A stretch of 64,000 nucleotides of DNA from Branchiostoma floridae (GCF_000003815.2 NC_049990.1:8874755-8938754), one strand, 5' to 3'; shown: positions 10,692-21,958, counted from the stretch's first letter. Numbers and translations are program-made. The notes: generated by a model from the sequence alone, not told the origin.

Positions 10692-11939
10692 ATGGGTTCC
10701 TACGTATATGTGCTGATGGGTGTGGTAATCTGCGCCCTCCTTTGGGAGACCCATGGCCGAGAAGTGACAGGTCCCTTGATCAGCGAGACACAATGGTAGG
10801 TCCACTGTCGTCTACTTACACCCCCTTTAAGCTAGAGCCTGCCAATGTGCTGCGGTTTGACCAAATTGGAAAGATCGGTCAACGAATTCTATGGATAAAG
10901 AATGATTTTTTCCATGTTTTTGATATGTGATTTATTGTCTTTTAAATGCCACTTGTACACCCAGTATCATATTCCAGTTTTGAAATTAAGGGTCACACAA
11001 AATCCAATCTGGTCGCTGCACGGTCGCCCAGTAATGACCGTCTGTACACATTTTACTCATTTGCTCATTGATACCACCACAAAGAAGACAGCATATTTTT
11101 AAGTTCTTGAGAAAGCCCGAAAGTATTTTTAAACAAGTTGTCAGTTTGAAAATCAACATGTTAGAAACCAAAATTCAGTCAAGAATAGAAGCCATGTAGA
11201 AAAGCCGTTTTAGCTGTTTTAACATAAGTATATTTTTTTAGGTACGGTAGCCGCCCAGTTACCACTACTTACTGTCTGTGGGAGGGGCACAAGATGAGAC
11301 CCGGCAGCAGCTGGTCAGAAGGAGAAGACTGTCTGGTGTGTTCTTGTGACTCCAGGGGTTTGTATTGTTCCAGGTAAGTTCTGATAAGCAAACTGACGAG
11401 GGCTTATTGCAAGGAATCGTTCACCGTCCTATAGCTGAGCTGAACTAATGACAACCACAACGGAGGCAGTATGTAGCGGTTATCTCACTGGACTACGCAC
11501 GCGCGCATCTAGGACTTTACGCCAAAGTTCCATTGCGATTACACTGACGTGCGACTCATTTGCGTATGGTACTATGAGACCCAGATAAGCAGGTTATTGG
11601 GATTCGTAGTAGTGTTGCTACTCAATTAAAAACCAAAATGAAATTTAAATTTTATCAAAATGAAATTTGCAGTGATTAGAGGATGTTCACCTTTATAGTA
11701 ACATAGGTCAGACATAGTGAAATATTTGTCAGAAGATGAAGATGAAACATTTTATTTCAAACCTTTATACGGTACAAAAGCGAGACTTATCAGACGTTGA
11801 TGTTGCTTCCAGTCCCAGCCTCGACCAAGCCGTTCCAAGTTGCCAGCTGTTTGTGGACGAGTCCTGTCATTACGAGTTGGTCCAAAGTGCTAATCCCTGG
11901 TCGACCTGCCATACTTCCTCTGCTACCATCACTGGGTAG
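10692..11939 (+). CDS. Beta-microseminoprotein-like secreted protein, copy 3
   Basis: Coding exons 10692-10795, 11242-11373 and 11819-11939, giving 118 residues. An in-frame alternative acceptor six bases upstream (11813) would add two residues. The N-terminal segment MGSYVYVLMGVVICALLW is hydrophobic and fits a signal peptide. The core has Tyr-Cys-Leu-Trp-Glu-Gly, Asp-Cys-Leu-Val-Cys-Ser-Cys and Leu-Tyr-Cys, followed in exon 3 by Pro-Ser-Cys, Asp-Glu-Ser-Cys and Ser-Thr-Cys. This is the same eight-Cys plan as copies 1 and 2. One residue is inserted before Cys37 (Ser-Glu-Gly-Glu-Asp-Cys). Introns do not align obviously with copies 1 and 2, so this is an older paralogue. AATAAA is at 12026-12031. 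Confidence 0.88.
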
Positions 11940-12951
11940 GAAATCCCAAAATACCGGCTTCGCCAGGACAACCTGCGTCAGCTGAACCAACGAACCGTGA
12001 TTCTGTCTATCAAAAGGAATGACATAATAAAGTTGAACAGGAAATATTACTGCGTAGATTCTTTTCTATGGGGTAAACAATTAGACATAGTAGAAGTGTA
12101 CGTGTACGTATACCATGAAACGGTAGCGTCCAGTGTAAAGCCTGTATCACAATTCAATCGAGTGCCTGCCGATTATTTCAGATCGGTTGCGGCTCGCCAA
12201 ATTTCAAAACCATCCGAGTGTCGACCGTATTTTTCCCTGAAAATCTGCCCTGTCACAAATTGGACGGGGCAAGGACGACGTCCATGCAACACTAATGTTT
12301 ATATATCAACCATGAACCTGAATCTCTGGACTTTGAATCAGAGCGTCCATAATGAACAAACTTTGTTAAGCTCTGCATCTAGAACTTTGGTCCTTCTGTT
12401 CTATGTGTGGATCGCGTTTGGAACTTCTATGGTTCCGTACCGATAACCTCTTAAGGATATGACGTCAAACTCTAATTATAACGTACAGATATCGACATGC
12501 ATATACAAATGTATGTATATATAACGTTATATACTGGTACCAGGTGGTCATTTCCCAAACACTTTCTGACTTAGTGCTTCTGGCATTTCTATCCTATAAA
12601 ATTGAAGTATCCACATTCAACATATTCACAAAAGGCACAAATCCATACAAGGTATGGCGATTTCGTTCTTATGATTATACTACGTGTATCTGTATATAAA
12701 CGCCGTAACTTACGTTGGAGTTTTACATATAATCTAATGTGATTTGGATTCTTTGGTACGTAACGCTATATGTATATAGTCTGTGTGACAATTTTTCGTT
12801 GCTTGAGACGCATTGTTTTGCACACAAAAAAGTAAAACGAAATTATAGTTTTTCGAATACCTATGTTTTAAACGTTAAACTTTGCAAGGGCCCAAAACAA
12901 CAACAGCACGAACATATGTTTCATTGGCTGTCTGTTTTCTGAATCGCAGGA

Positions 12952-14536
12952 ATGAGTGCCTACGTGTTGCTCATTGCGGCGGCCTGTACCCTCTGGTGCG
13001 GGGCAGAAGGATATGCCGGTCTTGACCCTTTGTACAGCCAGACAACTTGGTATGTACCGGCGGTGAATTTCTCCAATGCATATTTCATTTGATCCTGTCT
13101 ATAGAGTTTTTGAATGGGATATTTTGAGAAATTTGTATGAATTTTCGTTCGTTGGTCGGTAGCTGACCTGGGAAAGGTTTACGCATAGCCAAGTATTTGT
13201 TCTTTGCTATTTCTAGTGACATCACAGGAAGAGAGATCTTTTGGCAGAACAGAACACAAGATTTTCAGTTAATGACGCAGTAAATAAACCTAGCCTGTGT
13301 TGTCCACTCTCGCTGCCGAGGCTTATTGTTTGTTTTGTTTGAGCCTTTATTTATACTCCATTCGGCCGCCGGAGCCGCTTTTCGTGGAGGTCGAGTTCGG
13401 GCCTCCTCTCTGATCAGAGCTTGTCGCTATTCACCTCCAACTCGAGAGAACCATTTCCCTCCTCAGAGTCAGAATTCTAAGTCGCTATGGAAATCAGTCC
13501 AAGATGAACTCAAGATTCTATATCACCATTAAACCCAGACAATATGGTAAAGGATAATTCTCAGTCTCTCAATGGCTAGTTCATGTAAGCATATACAGTA
13601 TGCATAAATCAGCAAAATCAATATGTTCCTATTTCTTCTACCTAATTCTGATACACCGGGTAAGAACAGTAAACCATGTGTTAGATATAATCAATCTCTG
13701 CTGTATACGTAGGTACGGTATCGGCACTCAGCGTCCGCGTCCCGTCACTTGGCAGTATTGTATGTGGGAGGGGCACAGGATGAGGGTCGGCAGCAGCTGG
13801 CAGGTCGGCTGTGTAGAATACAGCTGTAGGAATGATGGCTTTTACTATGTCAGGTAAGTGAAGAGGGAGTATGGTCATAAAAATGCAGTGTGTGTGTATG
13901 TGCGTGTGCGTGCGTGTGTCTGTGTGTGTGTGCGCGCGTGTGTGTGTATGTGCGTGTGTGTGTGTGTTTCTGTGTGTGCGTGTTTGTGTGTTTGTTTGTA
14001 TATGTGTGTGTGTGTGTGCGCGCGCGCGTGTGTGTGTGCGTGTGTGTATGAATCATTAACTTAAAGGTATATCCCAATCCATATGGTGTCTTTCTTTTCT
14101 TGCATTTCTTGCATACTGCATCAGGAGCACTAGATTCTCTTGTAAGATATCCTGTAAAATATCGCACAGAAAGTAAATACTAGTAACTAATCAATTTATC
14201 TCCAAGCAGATCCTACGGTGCCATAAGATAGTATCAAAGCTGACCAAGGACTATAGACAGCCAAAGGGTGCTCCGGTCACGGCACATTTGACTCCCTTTG
14301 GCCGACCATACTCCTTGGCCAGTTCTGATAATATCTTATGGTACTGAATGATCTGCTTGGAGATTGTAATCAATCCGATCCGTCCTTGCAGCCTTACTGG
14401 CAGATCTCTTCAGAAGACCACTCCACGATATTGCATAAACTTTGTGGATGAAAACTGCAATCGTCATTCTGTGCAGTCGAGCAATCCATGGGCTACCTGC
14501 GACGGTGGTAGTACGACGACGGTCGTCCCTGGGTAG
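12952..14536 (+). CDS. Beta-microseminoprotein-like secreted protein, copy 4 (six-Cys variant)
   Basis: Coding exons 12952-13049, 13713-13853 and 14392-14536 give 127 residues; an alternative in-phase acceptor at 14403 would give 123. The signal peptide is [20 protein letters not shown]. Exon 2 is four codons longer than in copies 1 and 2. The core reads Tyr-Cys-Met-Trp-Glu-Gly, then Gly-Cys-Val-Glu-Tyr-Ser-Cys and Gly-Phe-Tyr-Tyr-Val. The positions of vertebrate Cys40 and Cys49, which bond to each other, are both Tyr. With Cys2 and Cys50 also absent, six Cys remain (18, 37, 42, 64, 73, 87), enough for three disulfides. The frame is fully open with sound splice sites, so it does not look like a pseudogene. 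AATAAA is at 14626-14631. Confidence 0.87.
13888..14048. repeat. (TG)n microsatellite with GCGC interruptions
   Basis: About 160 bp of alternating TG/CG with interruptions in intron 2 of MSMB copy 4. Long reading frames through it (Cys-Val and His-Thr repeats) are artefacts of the repeat. Alternating purine-pyrimidine sequence of this kind can adopt Z-DNA. Confidence 0.9.
14198..14364. mobile_element. Hairpin MITE with ATCTCCAAGCAGATC termini
   Basis: The terminal inverted repeat is perfect over 15 bp (14198-14212 and 14350-14364). The arms stay largely complementary inward (CATAAGATAGTA against TAATATCTTATGG), giving a 167-bp hairpin with no coding capacity. It ends less than 30 bp before the acceptor of exon 3 of MSMB copy 4, so it borders the branch-point region. 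Confidence 0.75.
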
Positions 14537-16397
14537 CAAACCACTTAACTTTGACATCAGGCAACCTGCAACCTGATCAGTCAGGACAACCAGCAACTGT
14601 TGCTAGTCCAGTTGGTTATCAACAAAATAAAACATAACCACGTGGAAGGTTTTGTTTGCACTTATAACTGTCATTCAGAAAAAAACAATAGCAAATGTGC
14701 TTAAAAACTTGTTCCCAAGTGAATGAGCATCCTCACCTCTAGTTGTCACCTCCTAGCCCATCAGGACAATTCAGCACCGTGACTAGGACTGTTACTATGC
14801 GTTTGACTATAAAGAGGACGCCTAACTCTAACCCTAATCCAAATTTTAACTAAAAACTAACCCTAATTCTGACGCTAACGACCCCTAACACCGTCGCCCT
14901 GTATATGGAGCCGAATTGTTCTAACCGGCGTGTTGATCGGCTAGGAGCCGAATCGTACAGGTGCGAAACCGTTTCTCCTGCAACCGTTAAGGTATACCAT
15001 AACTGTTTGGCACTCATGGCTAGTATAGAAATACTGATACGGAGGGTAGTTATAATGTTATAGAGTATTTTGGCATCGATCATGATCACAGTAATACCCC
15101 CAAATTTTGATCATTTGTGTTGGTATGTTTATCAGTATGCATTGACCTCCCTAGAATAATTCGGCGTTGGCTTGTATACTAGTGATCTCCCATCATTGTC
15201 CTAAATCTTACATCATCGTCTTCAATCTTGGTTAAGTTACATATAAAAAAAAAAAAATTATATACATAAGACTGATAAGCAGCGAACCCTGGCGGTGATG
15301 GTGTGTATATACAGTACTGTTATTTCGAAGAGCTAAAAACTAGAAATCCACAAAAGGTGACCGTCTGTCTGACTTCCCGACAATATTTGTCTAAACCAAC
15401 TGAGGAGGAACGACCGCCTAGCGAGCATCGCACCGCATGAAGGCCAATCCAAACTTCTCTTGGCACGCAGGTATATAGACACACTGCGGTGTTTGAGGGG
15501 TGGTTTTGCTTAACGGTCATTCCTGTCGGATTTTCTATCAGAATCAGCGGACAGTGCACGCAAGGTGAGCTAGTTCTTATAAATTTTGTACTTTATACGT
15601 AAGTCGGCCTGCATTTTACAGAAATCTGTGACGAGACAAGGTAAAAGATCTGGTACATAGTGAAGTCGCAGTGAAATGCTTTTCCGATTTGAGAGATACT
15701 GTGGTGCGCAGGGGCAATTTCTGTGGTCCCGACGTCAGCCATACGCCCCTTAAGGAAGCAAACTGAAGATGCTTATCCATTGATGTTTCAGGAAACGCGT
15801 GTCGAAAATCGCTGGATTACAATGATATAGGCAAGCTATATAGAAAATTGCAATACCACTGTTCAAAGTGTTCCCACTACCTGCTACGCACTCTCTGTGC
15901 TAATATTCCTGTACGATAAAGTCATTAAAAACGTTCATGAAGATTGGACATCCAGGTAAATAATATCTAAAGGCAGGTCAATCCCCACAACTGCATTGAG
16001 TTGCCTTCATAATCTTCTCAATATCAAGCTTCATGGTAAACCATGAAGAATTTGTAGGTCTCAACCCATTTTGCCACTTTGAATCACTAAAAATTCTAGC
16101 CAAAGACAAGAAAAATTCTAAGGAGCAGAAATAGACCTTCTTGTCCACACACGCCTATTCTCTACCAGTCTAACTCCGCTGGCTATAGCAATGGGGAGAA
16201 TAATTTGTCTGGGCAATTTGGCCAACACAGGGTGTACCCGCCAGAAGGGGGAATGCTAACCCTCCAACTGACTCTCCTGACCAATTATTCCCTTTTTTGG
16301 AAATTCTACGTATCTACACTCCCACATTGGCCTGGTGGAGGCTAATATATGCCCACCTGCGGTCTTTGGTATTACTTTGCTATAAGACAGAAGATGG

Positions 16398-16531
16398 TAG
16401 CCTCCATAGCAGGCTTTCTGGGGCCGGCAATCAGAAAAGGCCAGCAATCAGCGACCGAGTACAAATAGAAATGGCTAGCAAAAGTGTATTATGAGCCAAA
16501 AAAGGCTCCAGAAAGCCTGCTATGGAGGCTA
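16398..16531. repeat. Perfect 24-bp inverted repeat
   Basis: TAGCCTCCATAGCAGGCTTT at 16398 and its reverse complement ending at 16531 match over 24 bp with an 86-bp loop. This is probably the core of a small non-autonomous transposon whose outer ends were not resolved. Confidence 0.6.
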
Positions 16532-17020
16532 GAGGATGGGATGTTTTCTTTAAGGATTTGTTTCCCTGAGATCATTTCCTTGTGTACACAAAGGTACATC
16601 GCAGGCGGTGTTGTTTTGACTTTTGAAAATCGCAGACACAACATCTTTCAGGCAAAGGAGTATTGTATGAAAACTGTGACGAGTCAAGTCTACGGTGCTT
16701 CATATTGCAAAACCATGCACGGTTTGTCTGGTAAGCTGTTGTAACGGTAACTTTAGAACACTGTATCAAGAAAAGTTTGGCAAAATGGCGGACTTTGTTG
16801 GCGGGAAATATTGACTGAGGGTTGGGGCCTTAATCGTCTGTAAATGTCAGATGACGCCATCATGAATTAGTGACGTCAGCGCGTGACATTGTTTGATTGA
16901 TATCTTCTAGTAATGCTTCAACCAAGGGGCGTTGACGAATATGCGGCTTACTTTACAAACCCACGTTAGCGTTTCTTTAGCTTTGAGCGTAATATAACTA
17001 ATATCCAAGTATTGGTTGAA

Positions 17021-17119
17021 GGAGATCGTTGTTTTCTTCTGATTGGTTCAGTTTTCCGACTGCTTGAAGGCGCTGGTTGTAAGAAAATTGGCGTCAATCA
17101 GAAGAAGATAAGGATCTCC
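17021..17119. repeat. Imperfect hairpin before MSMB copy 5
   Basis: GGAGATC plus TCTTCTGATTG at 17021-17046 is complementary to CAATCAGAAGA plus GATCTCC at 17095-17119. The structure resembles the short palindromic elements elsewhere in the array. Confidence 0.45.
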
Positions 17120-17194
17120 TCTCCTTTAACTCCCTATGCCTGCTTGAGAATAGTTTTCTAACACGATGTTTCAATGTCGTCACAAGGATACAAG

Positions 17195-18322
17195 ATGAGG
17201 ATTTTCATCGCACTTGTACTGGTGATGTGCGTCACCTGGCGGGTGACTGAGGGATATACATACTTCGCGCAACTCCAGAGCGAGGACAGGCTGTAAGATA
17301 TAAATCATCAGAAATTCGAGATTTGCACCAAAATACTTTTAGTCAGACATGCATCTCTATAGCTTTAACCGTTATGAAAAAAAGAACACCACGATACACT
17401 AGGAAATACATCTTTAAAAAAGTTGCATTCTTTTTTTTTATCACGAATCGAAATGATACGTTTATGAAGGTTAGACATCCATGGCCAGGAAATAAATGTA
17501 AATTAAGATCGTTGCTATTGATCGGCTAAGCCTGACGCTGAATCCTAATTTCCTAATTCCTAATTCTAGATTGAATTTCCTAATTCTAGATTGAATCATC
17601 TCTAAATGACCCTCTAAATATGTCTTATTTTCTTGAAGGTACGGCCCCGAGGGTAACGTCCGAGTGGTCAGCACCCAGTACTGTGAGTGGGAGGGGAAGA
17701 AGATGATGATCGGCAGTAGCTGGAAGACTACAGGGTGTGAGCAGTGCTCCTGTAGCGAGGCTGGGCTTTTCTGTGCCGGGTATGTATACGTGAACTTGCT
17801 TTTTACCTCCGGGGCAATGTATAACATCATTTAGAAAATAACTGCAATATCTGTTTGTTGGATTTGCATATATTTCGGCAGTTATTGAGATTCCGAGGAA
17901 ATTATTGCTGTTTGGGGCCCCCTGGCCTGGATGTATTTTCAGCTACAAGAGCATTATAGAACGACACCCCTTCCGTATCATTTGACCTGCGTACGAGGAG
18001 TTAGATCGATGAACGGGCTTACTAAGAGAAACCATCACAGTTGTACAAATGGGTACCTGACTTCGGTAAGGGGGGCAGAACTTGCTGTTAAAAGATAAGT
18101 TACTAACTTGAGTGCAGTGCCACATTGTCCACGCCTGTCACAATGCACCCCCCCCCCCTAAAATTCTAAAGAGTCCATCCATGTGTTATGTACAGCTCGG
18201 GTCGCTACCTGGTCCCTGACCATTGCCTGCTGCTGGTGGATGAGACGTGCCAGACGGAGCTGGTGGACGCGAACGACCCCTTCTCTCCCTGCGGCATGCC
18301 GCAAGTCTTCCACGGGAAGTGA
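17195..18322 (+). CDS. Beta-microseminoprotein-like secreted protein, copy 5
   Basis: Coding exons 17195-17292, 17639-17779 and 18196-18322 give 121 residues. MRIFIALVLVMCVTWRVTEG is a clear signal peptide. An in-frame ATG 21 bases upstream (17174) could also serve if it is in the mature transcript. The core has Tyr-Cys-Glu-Trp-Glu-Gly-Lys-Lys-Met-Met, Gly-Cys-Glu-Gln-Cys-Ser-Cys, Leu-Phe-Cys, Asp-His-Cys, Asp-Glu-Thr-Cys and Ser-Pro-Cys: eight Cys, without Cys2 and Cys50. Exon 2 has four extra codons near its start, as in copy 4. Part of intron 2 (from about 17884) aligns with intron 2 of copies 1 and 2, so this copy is closer to them than its position suggests. The C-terminal tail differs from the other copies. 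AATAAA is at 18441-18446. Confidence 0.88.
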
Positions 18323-18524
18323 GCTGCAGTACCCACAAGAACCTATTGGTTCATGGAAACTTCATTTGCTTTTTGTAAGGTCCTTACTTAGAAGTAACAG
18401 CCCCTGTTTTCTTTACTAATATATCTAGTGGAGTTATAGTAATAAACACGTATTCATCAAGCTTCCTTCTGTGTGCTTTTAATTTTTGTGACGCGTGGTT
18501 TCCAAAGCTCTTTTTACTTTCCAT

Positions 18525-19500
18525 TAATGAATGAAGACCTTTATTGTACATTCATACCCACTGGGTTTAGTACAGGTCACAACAAATGATACAACATGAT
18601 ATAATGATACAATGAATCTACACTACTCAAGGATCGTATTCTACTGCGTACATTCGGCTTCTTCTCGTTTCTTTGTGATATTGAAAATGTAAGAACAGAT
18701 ATGCTTTATAAGTAAAGGTTTGTCTAGATTCATAAGGAATATAAATTTGTCTATATTACTTAGTTGTATGAAGTGGGGGAACATGGATTCTATTAGTCTG
18801 TAGAGTTCAGCTCTCTCTTTCTTGTACAAACTACATTCTACTACAAAATGATGTTCGTCTTCTAACTTATCTAGATTGCAGTATCTACATATTCGTTGTT
18901 CTAGAGGAGTGCGGTTATGTCTTCCGGTTTCGATGTGTAATTTGTGGCAACTGACTCGTAGTTTTGTGACGGCCGTCCTGTGCCGAATATTGTCAATATC
19001 CAGGTATTGTTCCACATTATAAGTGGACTTGAACAGTCTGTAAGACCTCAATTTGTTTTTAGCGGATCCACCTTTGTTGTCATTGTGTATCTCTCTTAGA
19101 AAAGTTCGAAAATAAATGTCTTTCAGACGCTGATTGATAGAATTGATAATTTGAGACGAATTTGTATTGTGCTGTAGAGGACAATGCCATACATAACCAT
19201 AGCCGCATTCCTCCAGTGACTGGCGAACTCCTGACGCCCAACACTTGGCTCCAGCCTTGTCTAAATCTATCTGGCAAGAAAGAGCGTCTGACTGGAAACT
19301 GTCTGCTGGTACTTTCTGGCGAAGTCTAATTAAGTGTTTAATAGCATTTAGGGAGGCTTCCAAATGAATGGGGAACCTCCCTAACTCGGCTCTAGCGGCT
19401 GAATAGTGTGTATATAGAAATTTTGGGTAAGTTTGATCACGATAAGGAAAACATGATTGTGATTTTTTCAAACAGTTTGAAATGAAAATCAATCGGAGTA
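18525..19500 (-). mobile_element. 5'-truncated non-LTR retrotransposon (L2/CR1-like), 3' part
   Basis: The minus-strand frame 19492-18641 (283 codons) is the C-terminal part of a LINE ORF2. It contains the zinc-knuckle-like C-x2-C-x8-H-x4-C typical of the region after reverse transcriptase (CRYCNLDKLEDEHHFVVEC), preceded by ETGRHNRTPLEQR. The 3' end on the minus strand has short ATGATACAA-type repeats and AATAAAGGTCTTCATTCATT, as seen in L2-type tails. The reverse transcriptase and endonuclease domains are missing, so this is a dead copy. It lies between MSMB copy 5 and zinc-finger copy 2, with its 3' end toward MSMB. Confidence 0.85.
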
Positions 19501-19933
19501 GATGGTATCCTTTTTATCTCTTCGTTGTTTTTGTGGGATATTCAACTTTCATATTCACAACCGCACTCATGCACACAGTATACACCACACAAGAGAACAA
19601 ACGATTTCGCAAACAAAAACTTTATTGTGTTTTAAACACAAGAAAGTAAATTGCATGGTAGTCCGACAATGGAACACACATAGTGCCGCTTCCAATTCGA
19701 CCAGTCTGTAGAGGATAGGATCCAGCCATCCAAGAAACTAGTATCACAGAAAGCAAGTCCTGCAAGCCTAAAGTGAATTACAACATATATATGCGCACTG
19801 ATACATCGTAAAATCTACAAGGAATTCTGAATGTTGAACTCTGACAGCTTCCGGTCGCCATCTTGTTTCTGGTCTGGATAAGGACAGTTCCAAGTTTACA
19901 GTACCATCATGGATCAGTAGTCGACACTGTACA

Positions 19934-19983
19934 ACCAAGGACGTTATATATATATATATATATATATATATAACGTCCTTGGT
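19934..19983. mobile_element. Palindrome ACCAAGGACGTTAT-(TA)n in the 3' UTR of zinc-finger copy 2
   Basis: ACCAAGGACGTTA, a run of about ten TA repeats, and TAACGTCCTTGGT form a perfect hairpin. It belongs to the same end family as the CCAAGGAGGTT palindromes. No counterpart is seen in the 3' UTR of zinc-finger copy 1. Confidence 0.6.
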
Positions 19984-20115
19984 CCAGCCTAGTCACAGAA
20001 TTCCAATATTATACTTCCAGGCATAAATATCATAATACTAGTACATAGCAACATATAATAGTAACTCCTAGTTACACAATCTCTCCGCTGCTTTCAAGTC
20101 CTCCAAAAGTACACA

Positions 20116-21405
20116 CTACTGCTGCGCGTCCTCCTTCTTGACGTGCACCCTCTGATGACGCTTGAGGTTTCCTGACTGGGTGAAGCCGATACCGCAGACC
20201 TCACACTTGTAGGGCTTCTCGTTGGTGTGCGTGCGGACGTGCTTGACCAGGGTGGAGGCGTCGGCGAAGGCCCGAGGACAGAAGGTGCACCTGTACGGCT
20301 TCTCCCCGCTGTGCGTCCGCAGGTGCGGCACCAGGGACGAGCGTTGGGAGAACCCGCGGTTGCAGATCGGGCAGATGTACGGCCTCTCGCCGGTGTGGAC
20401 GCGCTGGTGGGCCGCTAGGGTGGACGACTTGTTGAAGGTCTTGCCGCACTCTTTGCACTCGTGTTGTCGGTCGCCGGCGTCGCCGTCTTGACGGTGAGCT
20501 CCGCCGACGTGGCCGCTGAGGGCGTGGCGACTGGCGTACACCTTGCCGCAGATGTCGCACGGGAACCTAGCGGAAGTTGTCGGTGCTGCAGGTCTGGAGT
20601 ACGGGCTGACTCGGTACAGGCTGCGGGGCGCCGCGGCCACCTTCCCCGCCGGGCTGTACCAGTTGAACGGTGCGCTGAACGTGACGTCCACGCTGTACGG
20701 CACGCCGGGAGACGCAGTGCTGACCACGGACGCGGGGAAGTCCGCTGCCGGGGATCTCTTCTCGTTCTCCTTGGCGATGTCGCTCGGCATGGAGGCGAAG
20801 CTGAACCCGGAGGACCGGCGGGAGGGTTCCGGAGTCGCCTTCAGAGGAGGGCTGGCGTGTCTCGTGGCAGTCGACACGGGAGACCTGAGATGGAAAAAAT
20901 ACAATACGACATTAGGATAACTCGCCTCTTAAAACGATTTGTCCTTCAATCACGCTATATGTGAAAGTTGGAATACGGCAAATGGGCCCCATGTTCACTA
21001 GACAAAATGACCCTACATAATTTAGATTTGTAGTTCTTGAACCTGTATGATGTAAAAGGACAGTCAAACACGTAAACGTAAAAGAAATAGTTACAATTCG
21101 TTCAGTGACCAAATATCATTGGTCATTTAGTTGAAAGAGTGTTATATCAAATGTCCATAGTAGGAACCTATGAAGAAATATTGTATATTCTATAATACCC
21201 ACATCTTACGTACACAAACGCAGCATCATCTACTATTTATACATGTATGTTAAACTCACCGTGTTCTGACCTCCACCGGTGCGTGTGACGGGGTCCAGTC
21301 GGGAGAGGGCAGACCGTAAGCCGGGGAGTACACCGTCCAGGACGCCGGGGTGGGGAAGGACGGGACCGGTCCGCCGTACACATGGGTGGAAACGGTAGCA
21401 GCCAT
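20116..21405 (-). CDS. Five-finger C2H2 zinc-finger protein, copy 2 (inverted duplicate)
   Basis: Coding exons 21405-21260 and 20884-20116, the same lengths (146 and 769) as copy 1; 304 residues. The five fingers differ from copy 1 at very few visible positions (for example KVY for KVF in finger 1). Changes cluster in the N-terminal half and the extreme C-terminus. [13 protein letters not shown] has one codon more and the tail VKKEDAQQ one codon less, so total length is unchanged. Intron 2 is shorter (375 against 492 bp) and has diverged. The promoter, TATA box, 5' UTR exon and parts of the 3' UTR are retained; AATAAA (minus strand) is at 19626-19621. Both copies look functional. Function is as for copy 1: a probable DNA-binding regulator of unknown targets. 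Confidence 0.9.
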
Positions 21406-21950
21406 GGTTCTGTAACAAAACATGTCAACAACAATTCGTTAGAAAATGTTGAAATTCCATCATTACAGGTAAATGAAACATCTCTTACCTTGGTTTCACA
21501 GATTTTTAATGCACTCTGGGCTGTTAGAAAATAGACGTTGGTCTGCCTATTGGGTCTTTTTTCAATATAGCAAGAGTCTAGAACGCATAAACGCTCATAC
21601 AGTTCTAGATACAAAGCGCACAATTAGATGTGCTTACATTTGCTTGACTCACACTCAATGTAGTCACCGGAAGACATTGGCGTTAGAACTCGAAAGCCAT
21701 TCGTAACGTTAACAGTTCTTAGCATAACTACAAACACCCTCCACACAAGTATAGAAATATATCTTCACTATTATACGTTTGCCGAGATACACAACTTCAA
21801 AACGTTAAGTAGGATATAAGTAAAAGCTTACCTGTAAGGCACTCGTAAGAAGATCTCAGCGACAAACGAAGTAGGTCACTAGGTGGGCTCGTGCGTTGGT
21901 GTGTCTTCAAGAAGCACAACTCAAGAGTGACTTGTCTTCTGGCAAATCGT

Positions 21951-21958
21951 CTTTTATA
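21951..21958 (-). promoter_or_regulatory. TATA box of zinc-finger gene copy 2
   Basis: TATAAAAG on the minus strand in the same context as 7171-7178, with conserved flanks. It supports duplication of a complete promoter. Confidence 0.75.

Larger units (their letters stand above)
14640..17170. other. Intergenic: MSMB copies 4 to 5
   Basis: No gene is supported. The stretch contains degenerate CCCTAA-like sequence (14822-14888), a 24-bp perfect inverted repeat (16398-16421 and 16508-16531) and a second hairpin (17021-17119). The last few hundred bases presumably hold the promoter of MSMB copy 5. Confidence 0.6.

Noticed and set aside
11997-12446. 149-codon open frame between MSMB copies 3 and 4
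   Set aside because: Lacks domain, signal peptide, splice support or family similarity, and overlaps the poly(A) signal of copy 3. Judged a chance frame.
13850-14167. Cys-Val and His-Thr repeat proteins
   Set aside because: Translation of the (TG)n microsatellite.
14822-14888. Telomere-like CCCTAA stretch
   Set aside because: Only a few degenerate CTAACCCTAA-type units; too short and irregular for an interstitial telomeric array.
16484-16744. 86-codon frame between MSMB copies 4 and 5
   Set aside because: Overlaps an inverted repeat and shows no coding features.
20461-20964. Frames of 125-167 codons opposite zinc-finger copy 2, and similar ones at copy 1
   Set aside because: GC-rich coding sequence leaves few stops in other frames; the same shadows appear at both copies.
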